Shown here in pieces: positions 42,759 through 55,973 of a stretch of DNA of 64,000 bases. The notes under the pieces are model-generated. The model saw only the letters and a program-made list of their open reading frames with translations, ran no database searches and was not told where the DNA came from. The position numbers were made by a program, and so were the translations under genes. The stretch's first letter is position 1. Every line of letters begins with the position of its first letter. The DNA lies in NCBI GenBank assembly GCA_964020155.1, contig OZ026547.1, positions 442,233-506,232 of the forward strand. Direction: 5' to 3'. The stretch comes from Chondrilla cf. caribensis (taxonomy: Eukaryota > Porifera > Demospongiae > Chondrillida > Chondrillidae).

Positions 42759-45152
42759 ACGTACAAATTAAAGAATCACTTCAAAACACAAACTTCAAGA
42801 CAGAGTGAATCATTGTCACTACACTTACTGTATAATATTATACTGTATAATGTTATGTATTGTATTGTGTGTACACTATATATATAATAATAATTTCTGA
42901 TATATCAGTACGTAGAGGATAGTCTCAGACAGTCAATTATAATCGCATAATATGTACCACTCTCTCTTTATCAGCAAGAACACACAAAGCTTCAAATTGG
43001 CTATATAGTTTATTTTGTCAGTAGAAAAAAAAATAATTATACAAGAATATTATTGCCACAACTTGGTCTACTTATTACTAGATGATAGTGGCTCACTTGT
43101 GGTACAGTTGCACGTATAGCTAAGCTTGCTTGTTGATCCAGATGGTGACACAGTTCCACTATTCAACTGGCCATGGATTCTCTGCAGAGTAGTTTTGTCT
43201 GATTTGAAGGCTACCTATCTGTAGTCTATTTGTAGTCATGCTAACCCAAACAATAACCTCAAATGAAATGTAAACATGTACATATATGGACATATATGGT
43301 AACAGGATATTTATACTATTATTATGTAATAATGTGTAGTATATTTTATAACCCTGAATGGAATGTGTGCACACTGTAGCTGACAAGACAAGCTATAGAA
43401 AGGCTGACAGTCTGTACTTAAATAAACAAATGATCTTTCAATGTTGTCATACTAGACTGGAATACATTCCAAGCATTCTAGCTACACATTGTGGTATATA
43501 GATCCTTTAGATTCATTATTGCTGAGCACACCAAATGCATGACATTGTGTATGATACTAGGTGAGTAAGTGTAATGTGTCACCTCGATATGATATCCTTA
43601 TTTTAATTCTTGCTATTTCGATAACATCACTAGAGGCAGTCCTATTGTATCACGTTACTTTAACCCTTACAACTCTGGCACAAGTTAGAGGAATGCCACA
43701 TGCATGCAGTTTTACTGAGTACATATCAAGCAATATTTCATGCACCAAGCATTGTTGAATGTCCCTGGGTTGGTACATGTGTATTGTAATGGAGACACCC
43801 AATGATGTGCGTCAATTGGGTAGCCTCCAAAGGGAGGTTCCAACTGATATGTTCCTACAGTGAAACCTCGAGTCTCAATTTTATGGCGAATTGGCGGGGT
43901 TGGTGGATTAATGAGATTTGAGCCTACCACACACTAGTACATGCACAAAACATCTCAGAATGTGTTGGATCATGGCAACAATAATGTAACAATAATAATA
44001 GCCTGTTCTAATTTGTCAAATTTGGGTTTCTTCGCTCGCTTCTGTACTGTGAATTCTTGGATCACAGTTGACCATAATCTTGGGATAACGTTAACAGTTA
44101 TGTATAATATTACGTTATGGGTTATTGTACAAGAAAGAAAATTTCAGTTAATAGCATGGAGTTTAATTTCTTTATGTTACCAGAGCTATATATATTTATT
44201 ATATACCATAATATTATAATAGTGATATTATTATGCATCAGTATATCCGCCTCTTATACTCATGAATATCATTAGATAATGCCAACTGAGCAAACTTTAT
44301 TCGATTTGTGTAATATTCCCCTCCCATACCAAGTGCAAGGTTCAGCTACACAATGCATATGACTGTGTGTGTGGTCTCTCACCACAAAGGTACTGTACCA
44401 CATACACAACAATTAATGCTTACAATGTGACCTTATGCATAATATTGCAATTACCATGTATGGCTGATATATACTGGCCATGGTATACAGTGCAAGGTGT
44501 GTATATAGTAGTAATTATAAGTACCTGGGTTAGTACACACTCCTGGTTGATTGAAACAATATTCTCTTAATTACACTTAATAAATTATAATTGCCATGTA
44601 TGTCCACATTACATCAATTGGCCACGGTAGCATATGTGGGTGATCAGTAATAATCAAGGATATAGTCATCCACGTAATACAATACTATATTTTAATCAAC
44701 CACATAATATTTAAATTCAATACTAAACTAATATAAAAGATATCGATGAATTCATGTACGTAATAAACATGCATGTACATTTTATATACAGTTGAAATGT
44801 ATGGTCTGTTACTATAATATTTCAATCACTATCAAAATAAATCATAATTCAAATCTGGTTCAATAATAGCCAGTGGTCAGAGTACACTCACATCACAGAG
44901 CTGTAGTGCATTGACGTATTTACATGTGCTAGTTGATTATATGTTACATTATATGCGAGTGTACGTATGTATTTCATACAGGATTGAAGGTAATAATTAT
45001 TGTTATGCTAGTAGGAATGGCTTCAGCTATTCAAAAATACCAGAAAATCTAAATAAAAATCACGCATTGCGGACGCATATGTATGTACAGTACTACAATA
45101 ATATGCATGCTTGTTCTATATACATCTTAAAATCAAGTACCAAAAATTAAAT
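42753..45152. other. Intergenic, no gene recognised
   Basis: AT-rich and single-copy, apart from one isolated TGGTTAGTACACACTCC-like unit of the minisatellite (minus orientation) near 44530. Short frames have no splice or homology support. Confidence 0.5.
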
Positions 45153-45164
45153 TTTATTTTTATT
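45153..45164 (-). terminator. Polyadenylation signals of the CUE-like/C2HC gene
   Basis: Two consecutive AATAAA hexamers on the minus strand about 60-70 bp downstream of the stop codon at 45223. Confidence 0.6.
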
Positions 45165-45222
45165 TACTTTCATGGAGATGCTAACATGGGTTAACTGAAT
45201 ATTAGTGGATCACAACAAACGT

Positions 45223-46718
45223 TTACGGAGTTGTTGTACATTTTTTTACGTGTGCTAGTAGACCACTCTGATCTTCCCCGTCAAACACCTTTTGACAGAA
45301 GGGACAGACCTTCCTATCACTGTGGACGGAGGCTCTCTTGATACCATCAGCAACTACTGTTCTATCACTGATCCTGTACTTGGAGGAATAGGACGGACCA
45401 AATGCTCCGTACTTTTTCTGATACTCGCGTAGCTACGGTAACAGAAGGAATAATAATCGTAGATAGTGATAATACTACCTGGATGTGACAAACACCAAAA
45501 AATCTTGGCTTTAAAGAAAAACATGTATTAACACTGAGGAACATGTATGATTATATTAATATACACTGTACTCATCAACTGAGGAGGCATGGCTACACAC
45601 GCAACACACAACACAAACACAGTGCGCACACCCGCACACACACACAACACACACAGGTCTTGCATCATAACGCTCACACAAACCTCAAGGTTCACTTCCT
45701 AGTCTACACATTAACCCTTTGACGGCAATATCAAAACACAATAAAGATCTCAGGTTCCACTGCTGACAACACTACCTGCTAAGATAGATGCACAATCTGC
45801 TGATTCAGCAGGGAGGGGGATTTCTATGGTTTCTTACACTATGTACTAAACTAATAGTGTGTATGATTTCTATGGTTTCATACACTATGTACTCAACCAA
45901 TGGTGTGTATACTGTATAATATCACCGTATGTCAACTTGTTGACTGGGTGTACCTGTGCCTGCATGTGCTGTTGTGCACCAGTAAGCGAAGAACCACAAC
46001 ATCTCGAGCGCAAAGCCTCGAGAGTTCTATGGCTTCCAAGCCTCCCCAGCACTGTGTACACTGTATGTATGCACACACATGAAACCCTTAATTTCGTCAA
46101 GGTCTACAATACAAATTATATTTCTAATCACAGATAATTACATTACTGCTAAAACAGTCCCTCACATAACTAGAAGCCATCGTAATACCAAAGAGGGGAC
46201 ATCTTGAAGCCACAGAAATGCACGTGACCCTAGCTGTAAATCAATCAATTACATAATAATTGTTGGGTAGGTGACATAATGGAAGCCATACAAATTCTGA
46301 GACATTATAACGTCTGTGTAATAGTGCTTGGTAGCACTATTGCAATTGTCTAATCCTTCCATGTATGCACATACAGTAGGTTCAATGATGATGTCATGAA
46401 GGTAATGGAAAAGACTAGGAATGGCTTGGTGGAAGTCATTCTTTGACCACATCAGGGAGGAGTGATGTCAGAGGGAGGGAGATCTTGAAAGAAGACCACC
46501 TACTGCTTGTAACTATATATAATAGGCCGGAACTGGAATTTCTTCCTGTGTGTAAGCATTTATGACAGTGCGTGTTTGGACAACCTATGAGATAATTAGT
46601 ACAAACCTTTAATTAACCTTCATACCAATAACCCAATTAATTAAGCTATGGGCATAACAAATTCTTGGGACATTGATTCTAGGATTGATACTAGGAAAAC
46701 ACACTATACTCACAATAC

Positions 46719-46787
<69 letters not shown>

Positions 46788-47099
46788 GCAACAAGATAGC
46801 TGCATTTTCATTGTCCTTCTGGACCTTGGTCTGTTCGAGCTGGTGAACTGCATTGCGTAAGTTATTGTTCTCTTTACGTAATATGATAATCTACAAGACA
46901 ACACAACGAACATCCACAACAATTGGTGAAATGTGATGAAAATATACACCAGATTGGAATCATAAACAAATATCATAAGCATATAGTTGAAATCCGGGTG
47001 AAACACATGCATACATACATACAAGTGTGCATGTACGTAGGTATGCATACACACACATGGGTACGCACCCACCCACCCACACACACACACTCACGCATG

Positions 47100-47138
<39 letters not shown>

Positions 47139-48453
47139 TTACATTTTCTGCGTTAACAGCATCGAGTTGGTTCTTTAGCCTGGTAACCTCCTGATTATTT
47201 CTCAGCTGCTCCATCAACAGCTCGTCTATCCTCGTTTTACACTCCTCATACAATCTTGATAACATCTCTGACTTGTGCTTTGAGTCTCTAGCCTCTTTAG
47301 ATAACTGTCCGTTATCTTGCTTTGCTTTTAACAATTTCACCTCTAGTTCTTGAACTTTCTCTGTAGATAAGAATATGACACTGAGAGTGTGTATAGAATA
47401 GCAGAGATAGGTCAGCATGTGTGACACACAGCATATGCATATATGTATGTTCATCAGTGTTGTGGTAACGGTAATTAGTAATTGTAATTAGCTGTAACTA
47501 ATTACACATCTCTAAGTAATTGTAATTTCATCATAATTGAGATTTCTTTAGCTGGAGAAATTGCAATGGTAATTTAATTTCACTCAAATTTCTTGTGTAA
47601 TTGTGTATCAAGTACACAATGGCATCCAATTTCATTCACTCTCTCTCTCTCTCTCTCCCCTAAACAACATACACTTATAAACGAGAGATGTCATATTCTA
47701 TGCCTGACTTGGGTAACCACTCAGCAAGCCTATATTTAGTATATCTACACAAGTGGAATGAAAGGAAATGCTAAAATTGAGGATCTCAAACATTTGGCAC
47801 TACAATGTGGTACATACGTAACTATGTCATATGTGAGTAATTTGTAAATTGCTCAAAGTAGTTGCAATGGAAATTGAATACATGAAGGAATGATTGTAAT
47901 GGTAATCGGTTCTTAAAATATCCAAGTAATTGTGATGTTAATTGATTACCTGTGGAGCTGTAATTACCACAACACTGGTGGAGAAAGGTCGACATGTGTG
48001 ACACACAGCATTCGCATATACATACATACGTATATACCTCTATGAACGTACAAACAAGCAGATAAATGAGTATGCATTTACAAGTCACTTACAGGGCATT
48101 TTCAACAGAATAAACTCAAATTAGGTACATGTAAACACAGTAACATCAGCCACCAGAATCCCCTAATGGATTTGTAAGAATGTTGTAAACGTGTTTAGTG
48201 GGAGGTCGGCTTACAGAGGAGACATTATCACTGGAAACCGACAAGGATTGTATCAATGGTTGGTCTAGACGGCAAGAAGTGCGGAGAATCCTGGGAGAAA
48301 ATTCTTTGAGCCCCGTCTGTACACCCTTTCATGCAACACACTGGAAATTATAGGAATACTAGCAACTGAATATTATGTACACAGGTATTTTTAAATAGTT
48401 TCAAAAAGCGTCTATGAATACACCATTGAGTTTCAATTTCAACAAACTAACCG

Positions 48454-48516
<63 letters not shown>

Positions 48517-48978
48517 TTGTGTGTGTGTGTGTGTGTGTGTGTGTACATGTATGTGTGTGTGGGGGTGTGCGCATGCGTATGTGTGTGTGTATTTGTGTGT
48601 GTGTGTGTGTGTGTGTGTACATGTATGTGTGTGTGGGGGTGTGCGCATGCGTATGTGTGTGTGTGTGTGTGTGTGTGTATGTTACGAGTGCTACATGTAT
48701 GTGTGTGTGGGAGTGTGCGCACGCGTATGTGTGTGTGTATGTTACGAGTGCTACATGTAGGTATGTGACTGTGTGTGTACTCACAATATGTACTTAACCA
48801 CTAGAACAGCAACACATACACACATGCATACACTCTTCTATGTATACAGGTAAGCAGGGGCATGCCTCGAACACCTGTACATAATAAGCTAGTAGCAGAG
48901 GCAGCTGCTCGAACAATCCTTTAATCACCCCCAATTCAATAGGAATGTACATGTGTGCACACACACACGCACACACAC

Positions 48979-49019
<41 letters not shown>

Positions 49020-50569
49020 TCACCAATTGTATGTACACATATCACATTCATATCAAATCAGTATTATCAAATTGTCTACCACTGAATAGTTTACTACCAC
49101 ATCAATTCCTTATCACAATGTGTCAATTTGATAACAATTGAACACAAAAATGAATGGGAAAGTATGGCTACAGGTGAGTAATCTGTGCTGACCTGTGCAA
49201 GTCAAAGTGGCAGTGTGTGTAGTGTGATATGCACACCAGGGAAGGATGGAGTCCATGTGTGTAGTGTGAGACAAGGGACTTCTTGGGATGACTCTTTGGC
49301 AGCGCAAACTTCACAGAAACAGTTAGTGTGTTTAGCAACACACATGGCAATGTTTAGTATGCAAAACTATGACTTGAAACCAGATTAAGGTGAGCAAATC
49401 CAAACACACTAAATAGTTACTGTGGATTCTGTAGACTTAATACCTTTCAGCTCAGTTAGGCATGACAACTGAAGCATTCTCTTTCCCAAATGCTAGTTGG
49501 GCAACCTATTCTGCCTTACTAGCAATATTCTGAAGTAACAGAGTCATAACTAGACAAGTTTCCTATTGGTACTATTACAGTGCCAACTAATGATATCAGC
49601 ATGATGCAGCAGTTGTCAATACCCCTGTGAGGAATAGTTCCACACTGGCAGTGCTAACTACCACCACACCAGAGTGTTCTCCATGGAAACATTATTGTCA
49701 ATGATCATGGTCAGCAACAACTTTTGAACTATTGTAGGGGTTCCTGGTGAGCATATTTCATCTTCCTATACAAAATACCAAATCTGTGGGTGTAAATTCC
49801 TCCCAAACCACAAACCTTTAGCATCTTTCACTTCTTTGCTCTGCTTCATTTTTGATAGTTGTAACTTCTCATTCTGTAGTAAGTATTGCTTCTCCTTTGT
49901 CCACTCATCCTCACTTTGCTTCATGTGCTCCAAACGAACACTCAATTCTTCAGAATCTTCTTGTAACCTTCTCTTCTCATTGAGGTAGTCTTGTCTTATT
50001 TGATTGAGCTCACTTCGATGCTTCCCTCTCATTTCATTCATCTCTTTCTTTGCTTCAACAAGTTTAGCCTCAAGTTCTCTAACTCTGTCTTGTTCCTCTT
50101 GGTAGAGGGTAACAAATGTATCTTTTCTCTTTCTGTAGTTCTCATTCTCTTCTTCAAGTTCTCTGTATTTTCTAGCCACCTCCACAATACAGTCCACTAG
50201 ACCATCAGTCTCCATTCTACTGAGTTGTTGTAGTATCAGTTCATGGTCCACTTCAGGGGCTATCTCTTTCAACACTTGAAGGATCTTTGGTCTATATTTA
50301 TCTTGTCCATTTGCCACTGGAACATCACTTCTACCTGACATCAGTAGCACTGTTAGTAGTAGAGGTATCACTGTACTTGGTCCTGTGTCCTGTGAAAGGG
50401 GAGGTTTGTTAGTCTCCATGGTATCAATAATGCCACACTCCCCCTCTGAATTCTGAAGCAGGCTTACTTTTGTTGTAATTCTGAGTGCTGTCATCAGAGA
50501 AGTCAGTGGAGAAGGTCTCTCCTCACAATCTGGTTCGACATCTGTGTCTTTATCGGTAGCCATTGCCAT
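45223..50569 (-). CDS. CUE-like / coiled-coil / C2HC zinc-finger adaptor (about 402 aa)
   Basis: Exons: 50569-49816 (with a 78-bp intron at 50467-50390, GTAAGCC to TTTCACAG), 47360-47143, 46890-46786 and 45432-45223; all join in phase. Residues about 68-108 (Lys-Ile-Leu-Gln-Val-Leu-Lys-Glu-Ile-Ala-Pro-Glu-Val-Asp) resemble a CUE/UBA-type helical ubiquitin-binding fold; this is inference from pattern only. Residues about 108-345 are a long Glu/Lys/Gln-rich coiled coil. Cys376, Cys379, His394 and Cys398 form a C-x2-C-x14-H-x3-C finger at the C-terminus, as in ubiquitin-binding fingers of autophagy and NF-kB adaptors. There is no UBAN motif. An in-frame ATG 32 codons upstream (50665) is less likely as the start. 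A second, 42-bp in-frame intron (50376-50335) would remove an odd hydrophobic stretch. The gene is divergent from the ABIN-like gene. Confidence 0.75.
46729..46785. repeat. (CA)n; (GT)n on the coding strand, at a splice donor
   Basis: Read on the minus strand, the repeat begins exactly at the donor after exon 3 (TTGCAG/GTGTGT). Confidence 0.95.
47095..47135. repeat. (CA)n a few bases inside an intron
   Basis: On the minus strand the exon 2 donor is GTAAGTC, followed at once by (TG)n. Neighbouring ACCCACCCAC and CATGCACGCA segments extend the purine-pyrimidine alternation. Confidence 0.9.
48457..48775. repeat. (GT)n block with duplicated GCGCATGCGTATG inserts
   Basis: A roughly 90-bp unit (GT tract, TACATGTATG, GGGGGTGTGCGCATGCG) is repeated about three times; strongly alternating purine-pyrimidine sequence with Z-DNA potential. 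Confidence 0.9.
48957..49018. repeat. (AC)n microsatellite
   Basis: About 30 AC units with single interruptions (ACGC, ACAACAC). Confidence 0.95.
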
Positions 50570-51342
50570 CCTTTTGTCTTGGAAAGTAAAGTCTTGTCTC
50601 TTGGAAGGTACAGTCTTGTCTGTCTTATTCAAGTGATTTCCTATCGTAATAGTAATGATATTCATATACGGTATTGCATTCGTAGCGGGGCTTCATTGTG
50701 GGGTTGTCGTGATGAATGTTGTAACAATGAATATAATTACTTTCAGTATGAATATGATTAACTGTATCCACCTAGTACCTTACGTCTCGCTCTACGTAAT
50801 GGCCAGCGATCACCTCTCCCTTCGGTGGAAGGTACTATTTTGTGTTCAACTATTTGTATATATCAGCGTATCTCCCCAAATGTAATTATTTTAGTCAAAG
50901 GAATTGTAGAGAACACCTGTGTGAATCTATTTGGCGTCCATCAACGGTTTAAAGTCTATTTAATATTAATAAAGTTCAAAGTGGGGTTCAGTTCCTATAC
51001 CGTACCACCTGTATTGTGTCCTTCCTTGTGCCCTTCTGTTCGAGCCAGCAACAACCAGATTTTTCTGGACTTTGGATTAGTTACTTTTGCCTTTTGCTGA
51101 GCAATATTGCATGTGTCATCGTAATTCTAAATTCTTATTGCTGATCTAAAGTGAAATCATTCTATCTCGCAATTTCCGCTCCAAATGCTGTCATCTTTCG
51201 TCTCTCTTGTAAATCTAGTAACAAAGACAGTGAGTCATTGTTATTACCAGTTAGAGTAGTTTTGTTGGTGAATTTAGTTTTCTTACGCTTTTGTTGTTAG
51301 GCTATAAGTCTTCGGGATTGAAGGTCGACTCGTTCTTGAACA
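50570..51342. promoter_or_regulatory. Shared divergent promoter region
   Basis: About 0.77 kb between the two start codons. A plus-strand acceptor (TTTTGTTGTTAG, ending 51300) lies 42 bp upstream of the ABIN-like ATG, implying an untranslated first exon within this interval (or a trans-splice site). No repeats occur here. Head-to-head spacing suggests co-regulation; this is inference. Confidence 0.5.
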
Positions 51343-51381
51343 ATGGAACACAAACTACTGAAGGAACGACACGATGAGGTA

Positions 51382-51451
<70 letters not shown>

Positions 51452-51457
51452 TTGCTA

Positions 51458-51517
<60 letters not shown>

Positions 51518-51523
51518 TTGCTA

Positions 51524-51556
<33 letters not shown>

Positions 51557-53880
51557 GTTTGTTTTGGGAGGCTAATGTGTCTGTAGGGAGGTACGTGAGT
51601 ATCATCTATCACTGTAAACTGATTGCTTTGTCAGCAAATCCTCGACCTGTAAGTTCTGCACATCCAGCATCAGGTTCCAGAGGGGGATCATCGGATTTAT
51701 ACCAAAATAGCTTGCCTTCCAGGCCATTACGTGCTAACATTCAACCCACTCCATGTTATCTAAAGGCAGTGTATTCTGGAGCATCACCACTCTGCACTGT
51801 ACCAATATCATCTAGTAATCAAACTGGAGCCTCTTAACCTACGTATTTTTCCATCCCCCGTACACAAGGACTGTGCCCATTGTATTATGTTGGTGATGGT
51901 TGAAATTGTTAAACATACTTTACCTTAAACCCTTCATACTTTTGTGATGGTTGAGGTAGTTTACCCTCAGTTGAGCAGAAGTGCACTCACACAGTGTTTG
52001 TGTTTTAGTCTGATACACCAGTCATCAATGTATGGAAGATCTATGATGGAAGCCACTAGTTACTAAGCTAATGATGACTAGTGATGTCAAGCCAAAAACT
52101 GGTCGGTCCAGTTATTGTGGTTTTCACACCAGAACTAATTTATGAGTTACAGTCGGACTCTGTAACAATTACTACATGAGAAGAAGGCGTGTAACCACAG
52201 CAACCAGTCGGGAACATGTGCTGTATGATTTGTTCTGGGCCAACACCCAATCCACTCCTTTCCTGACTGGTTTGGGGATGATGTCAGCAGGTCCAGTCTT
52301 CTATTTTGGTTCTCCCTTCCTTTACTGCTCTGTCAATAGTGGAGTGAGGATAAACTACCTATGTACATAGAGGCCTTATGCAAGTCCTAAATACTAACAT
52401 CTCCCTGGAGACTAACATCTCCTTGGAGACTCACAGCTCCTTGGAGACTAACATCTCCTTGGAGATCTCACCTGTTGAATGTCACCAGTGAGGTAGTAGT
52501 GTGAGTGTTGGTGTGAAATTGTTGCATTAGGTGTGTGTTGATGCCTGTCTGGTGCCTTTGTGTTATGGAGTGAGAAATTCAGTTTGATTGAGTGTTAGGT
52601 AGACATAAATAGATGGTGTCAATAGTGTATGGAGAAGGCTTTCAGTGTGATATTGTTGTACCAGTGATGTATGTATCTGCTCTGTAGTGCTTAGGTACAG
52701 TAAATTCTCACTAATCTGCCACCACTTTATTCACCAAACCTTTTAATCTACCACAATTTCCCAGTACCGATATATTGTACAAGTACTAATGAATATCCAG
52801 TTAATCCATCACATTCTTTGAAGACGAATTGTGGTGGATTCAAGAATTTTCACTTTATTTGGTCCCCTAAGGGGACATCAGGTCGTCCTTGAAATGATTC
52901 TGTTGACGCTGTTTTTGACCATGTAAGAGCCTGCAACCTTTAGTGTTTCCACATAGTGTAATATTCGACAGGAGAAAATTTATTGATTTCGCCCTTGAAC
53001 AAGCATTTCCCAGTATTAATTTCACAATTTGTGTGTTGATAGTTTTGCTTGTAAGGATTTTGCTAATTGGGCCAAATCGGGAAAACCTAGTGAAATTTTT
53101 GAGATTTTTCTGCTATATAGTCAGTACTGAGAACTGACCTTATCTCCCGGCAATGATGTACATTTCTTGAGAATTTCAAATTCCATTTACCTAAATAGAT
53201 AGGTGGGCATATCACTCCCTGACATACTCAGAGAGTCATATCATGTGGGTATGGGATATCTCAGAGGTTATCTACGTACATATGTGAGAAATTGATGACA
53301 TGTTAGATCACTTTCCCTTTGATATGCGTATGAGGGTGTATATGTATAATATGTATTTTATATGTATGTATTTGTATGCACAGTCAAGCCAAGTTGGTCT
53401 ATATCTTGGAAGGCACACCAAGTCTGTACTGCTTTTCAGCAACTATCCATAATGGAGGTTGCTCCATACACTGCAGTACTACACCGGGACACGGAATGGT
53501 GTCCTTATTACTACGTGCTGTAAGTACGTATGTACATACGACCCTCTCCAGATGTGGTTACGTACATACGTATGTGTGGAGGTTCCCTTCATTCAATGGT
53601 ACATATGTACATGTGTAATAGAGATTCCATTGCATGTATTCAAGCAATTTCAAAGACAGTTGGTCTCCAATTCCCTAAAGTGCATTCGTGACACCTGTGG
53701 TACAATAGGTATTGATCTGTCAATGTGAGTCACTCAAACGTCTTCCGCTGTGTGTGCTTGAGTTTCCTTTTTGTCTTTATTGGGCTTGAAATGCCAGCCA
53801 CACCAGTAGAGAACCTCTCAGTTCACGTGACGTTGTATGTGTTCATACTTATTCTGTAGGTACAGTTAGTGGATAAGAGC

Positions 53881-53930
<50 letters not shown>

Positions 53931-55339
53931 TGTGTGTGTGTGTGTGCAAATAGTATGCATCAGATTATAAACTCCTTGTCATCATATGGTATGTTTACAT
54001 ACGTACGTACATTTGTTCTTCAATGCATGACATATACCGAAGACATTGGGAAATAACATCATGCTCTGTTGACTTATACGCACGTACGTACATATACAGG
54101 GACGTATGTATACATATGTACGTGAGCAAATATGTGAATGTATGTGTTCATGTACAGTTAGACGTGTTACATATTTGTACCTGTACCCAATCACGTTTAC
54201 ATGTGTACTTTTATGTACTTAAATGTATGTACATTTCCTTTAAGTCTACTCTGTGGTTTGTGGGCTGGAAAAACAAGGAAAATTTACCCACGCCCACTTT
54301 CCTTGTAGGGGTGAGAAACAGACATTCAGACCATATTCCCACACGCACTAATATACTTTTACTAGTAGAATACCATATTCACATAGTGTGGGTGTAGTGT
54401 GGCTACATAATTGGTACGTTCCTCCCGATATCAACCTCAGTTAGACTAATTTTACTAAATTTGGATATACATACCTATAGGACAATCAGTAGGATGGTCA
54501 CAGTCATCTCCTTTTTTGATTATATTTCGATCTCTCTGATAAGTGGGAGTCACTCAGTGTTTTTGTGGGAATTTGAAAGCTTTTCAAGTGTAGTACACCT
54601 GTGTGCTAGTTGGTGTGGTACTGTCTGGTATCTTAATATCAAATGAAAACCATTAATGTGCATTACAGCAGCAATGATGTCATCATGTTAGTATGCATGT
54701 AGGTGACCACATACATGTTCTTTAGTTGTTTGTGGTTAATGATATCGGTATGTAAGGGTGCTATATATAGGCAATTCTTTACTAGATGCAACCAACTAGT
54801 TGTGGTTTGTTCCTATGTCAATTTGTGGATTTTTTACAGAACTGTACATTACATAATATATACATGTGGATGTACAGATATGTGTTTGTTTGTGTACTGG
54901 AATTAAGTGTATTTTGAGGGGGTTTCCAAGACTTGTACCCAGTGGGACTCCACTTCAGGGAGAGGAGGGGTTTTTTCTTACCTCATTATCATTCGTGGAA
55001 TTCACCTCCACTGCCCCTACTGTGAACAGACGTAAGCCTAGTAATAGAATTCACAACAATCTTCCCTGAATTGAAATGGCTGCCTTCAATTTTCTTCGGG
55101 GGGGGGGGGGGGGGGTAGTCTTATGTATGAGAATTTGTATTCATGTATTCACAATAGTACTTTTTCATTTTCTATGTGGTGTTTCATGAGCTGTAAACAA
55201 TGTCCCCTACCAGAGAGCTCTATAGTTGCATACGTACATACACATACACAGATACGTAGATGTACATTGTTCAATCCTTCAAGGATGTGTATTTGTGTGT
55301 GTGAGGCATGTGCATGTGTGTGTGTGTCTGTATGATGCA

Positions 55340-55408
<69 letters not shown>

Positions 55409-55919
55409 TGCATGTGCAACAAATCTTATAAAACAATACACACACAATATTCACATCGCTTCATTGTTTCTTCCCAATGTGATTTGTAGTTGTTGAAAGT
55501 CAACCACCGTTGGGACGAGAGTTACCACCAGCTGGAGGCCGAATTCAGGGAGTACAAGAAGGGAGCAAAGCGAGCTCAGGATGAACTGTCTGACCACCTC
55601 TACCGAGTGAAGGGAAGACTTGGTGAAGTGGAAGAAGAGTTGAGTAGGGTGAAGGCCGAGTTGAGGAAGAAAGGGAGGAGCTCACCAACGGAATCTGGGC
55701 AGAGGGCAGGAGACCACGAATTGCAACACAGATGTAGACAGTTGACACAACAGTTGAAGGACTCACAGTCTTTGATTGAGCAGTTGCGAGAGCAGAATCA
55801 CCGACTGAAGGAGGAGAAGAGATCTTTGGAACAAAGACTGAGCTCGGGTGGAGGTCATTCTGGAGCTCAAGTGAAACAAATGAAGGAAGAAATAGATTAC
55901 TTGCGACACCAGGTGTGTG

Positions 55920-55973
<54 letters not shown>

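Larger units (their letters stand above)
47361..49815 (-). other. First large intron of the CUE-like/C2HC gene
   Basis: No further exon with supported splice sites. It holds two diverged copies of a roughly 60-bp element (ATGTGTGACACACAGCAT near 47415 and 47993; TGTAATTACCAC / GTAATTAGTAATTG motifs) and two GT/CA-rich blocks. Confidence 0.5.
53947..55489 (+). other. Intron 2 of the ABIN-like gene
   Basis: No exon supported. Contains ACGTACGTACATA-type degenerate repeats (53990-54240), an 18-base G run (55098-55115) and a (GT)n tract (55340-55407). Confidence 0.5.

Noticed and set aside
45950..46080. Possible extra cassette exon of the CUE-like/C2HC gene
   Set aside because: A weak acceptor (CATACATACAG) and a GTACACC donor can be drawn, but exons 3 and 4 already join in phase and the peptide is not coiled-coil-like.
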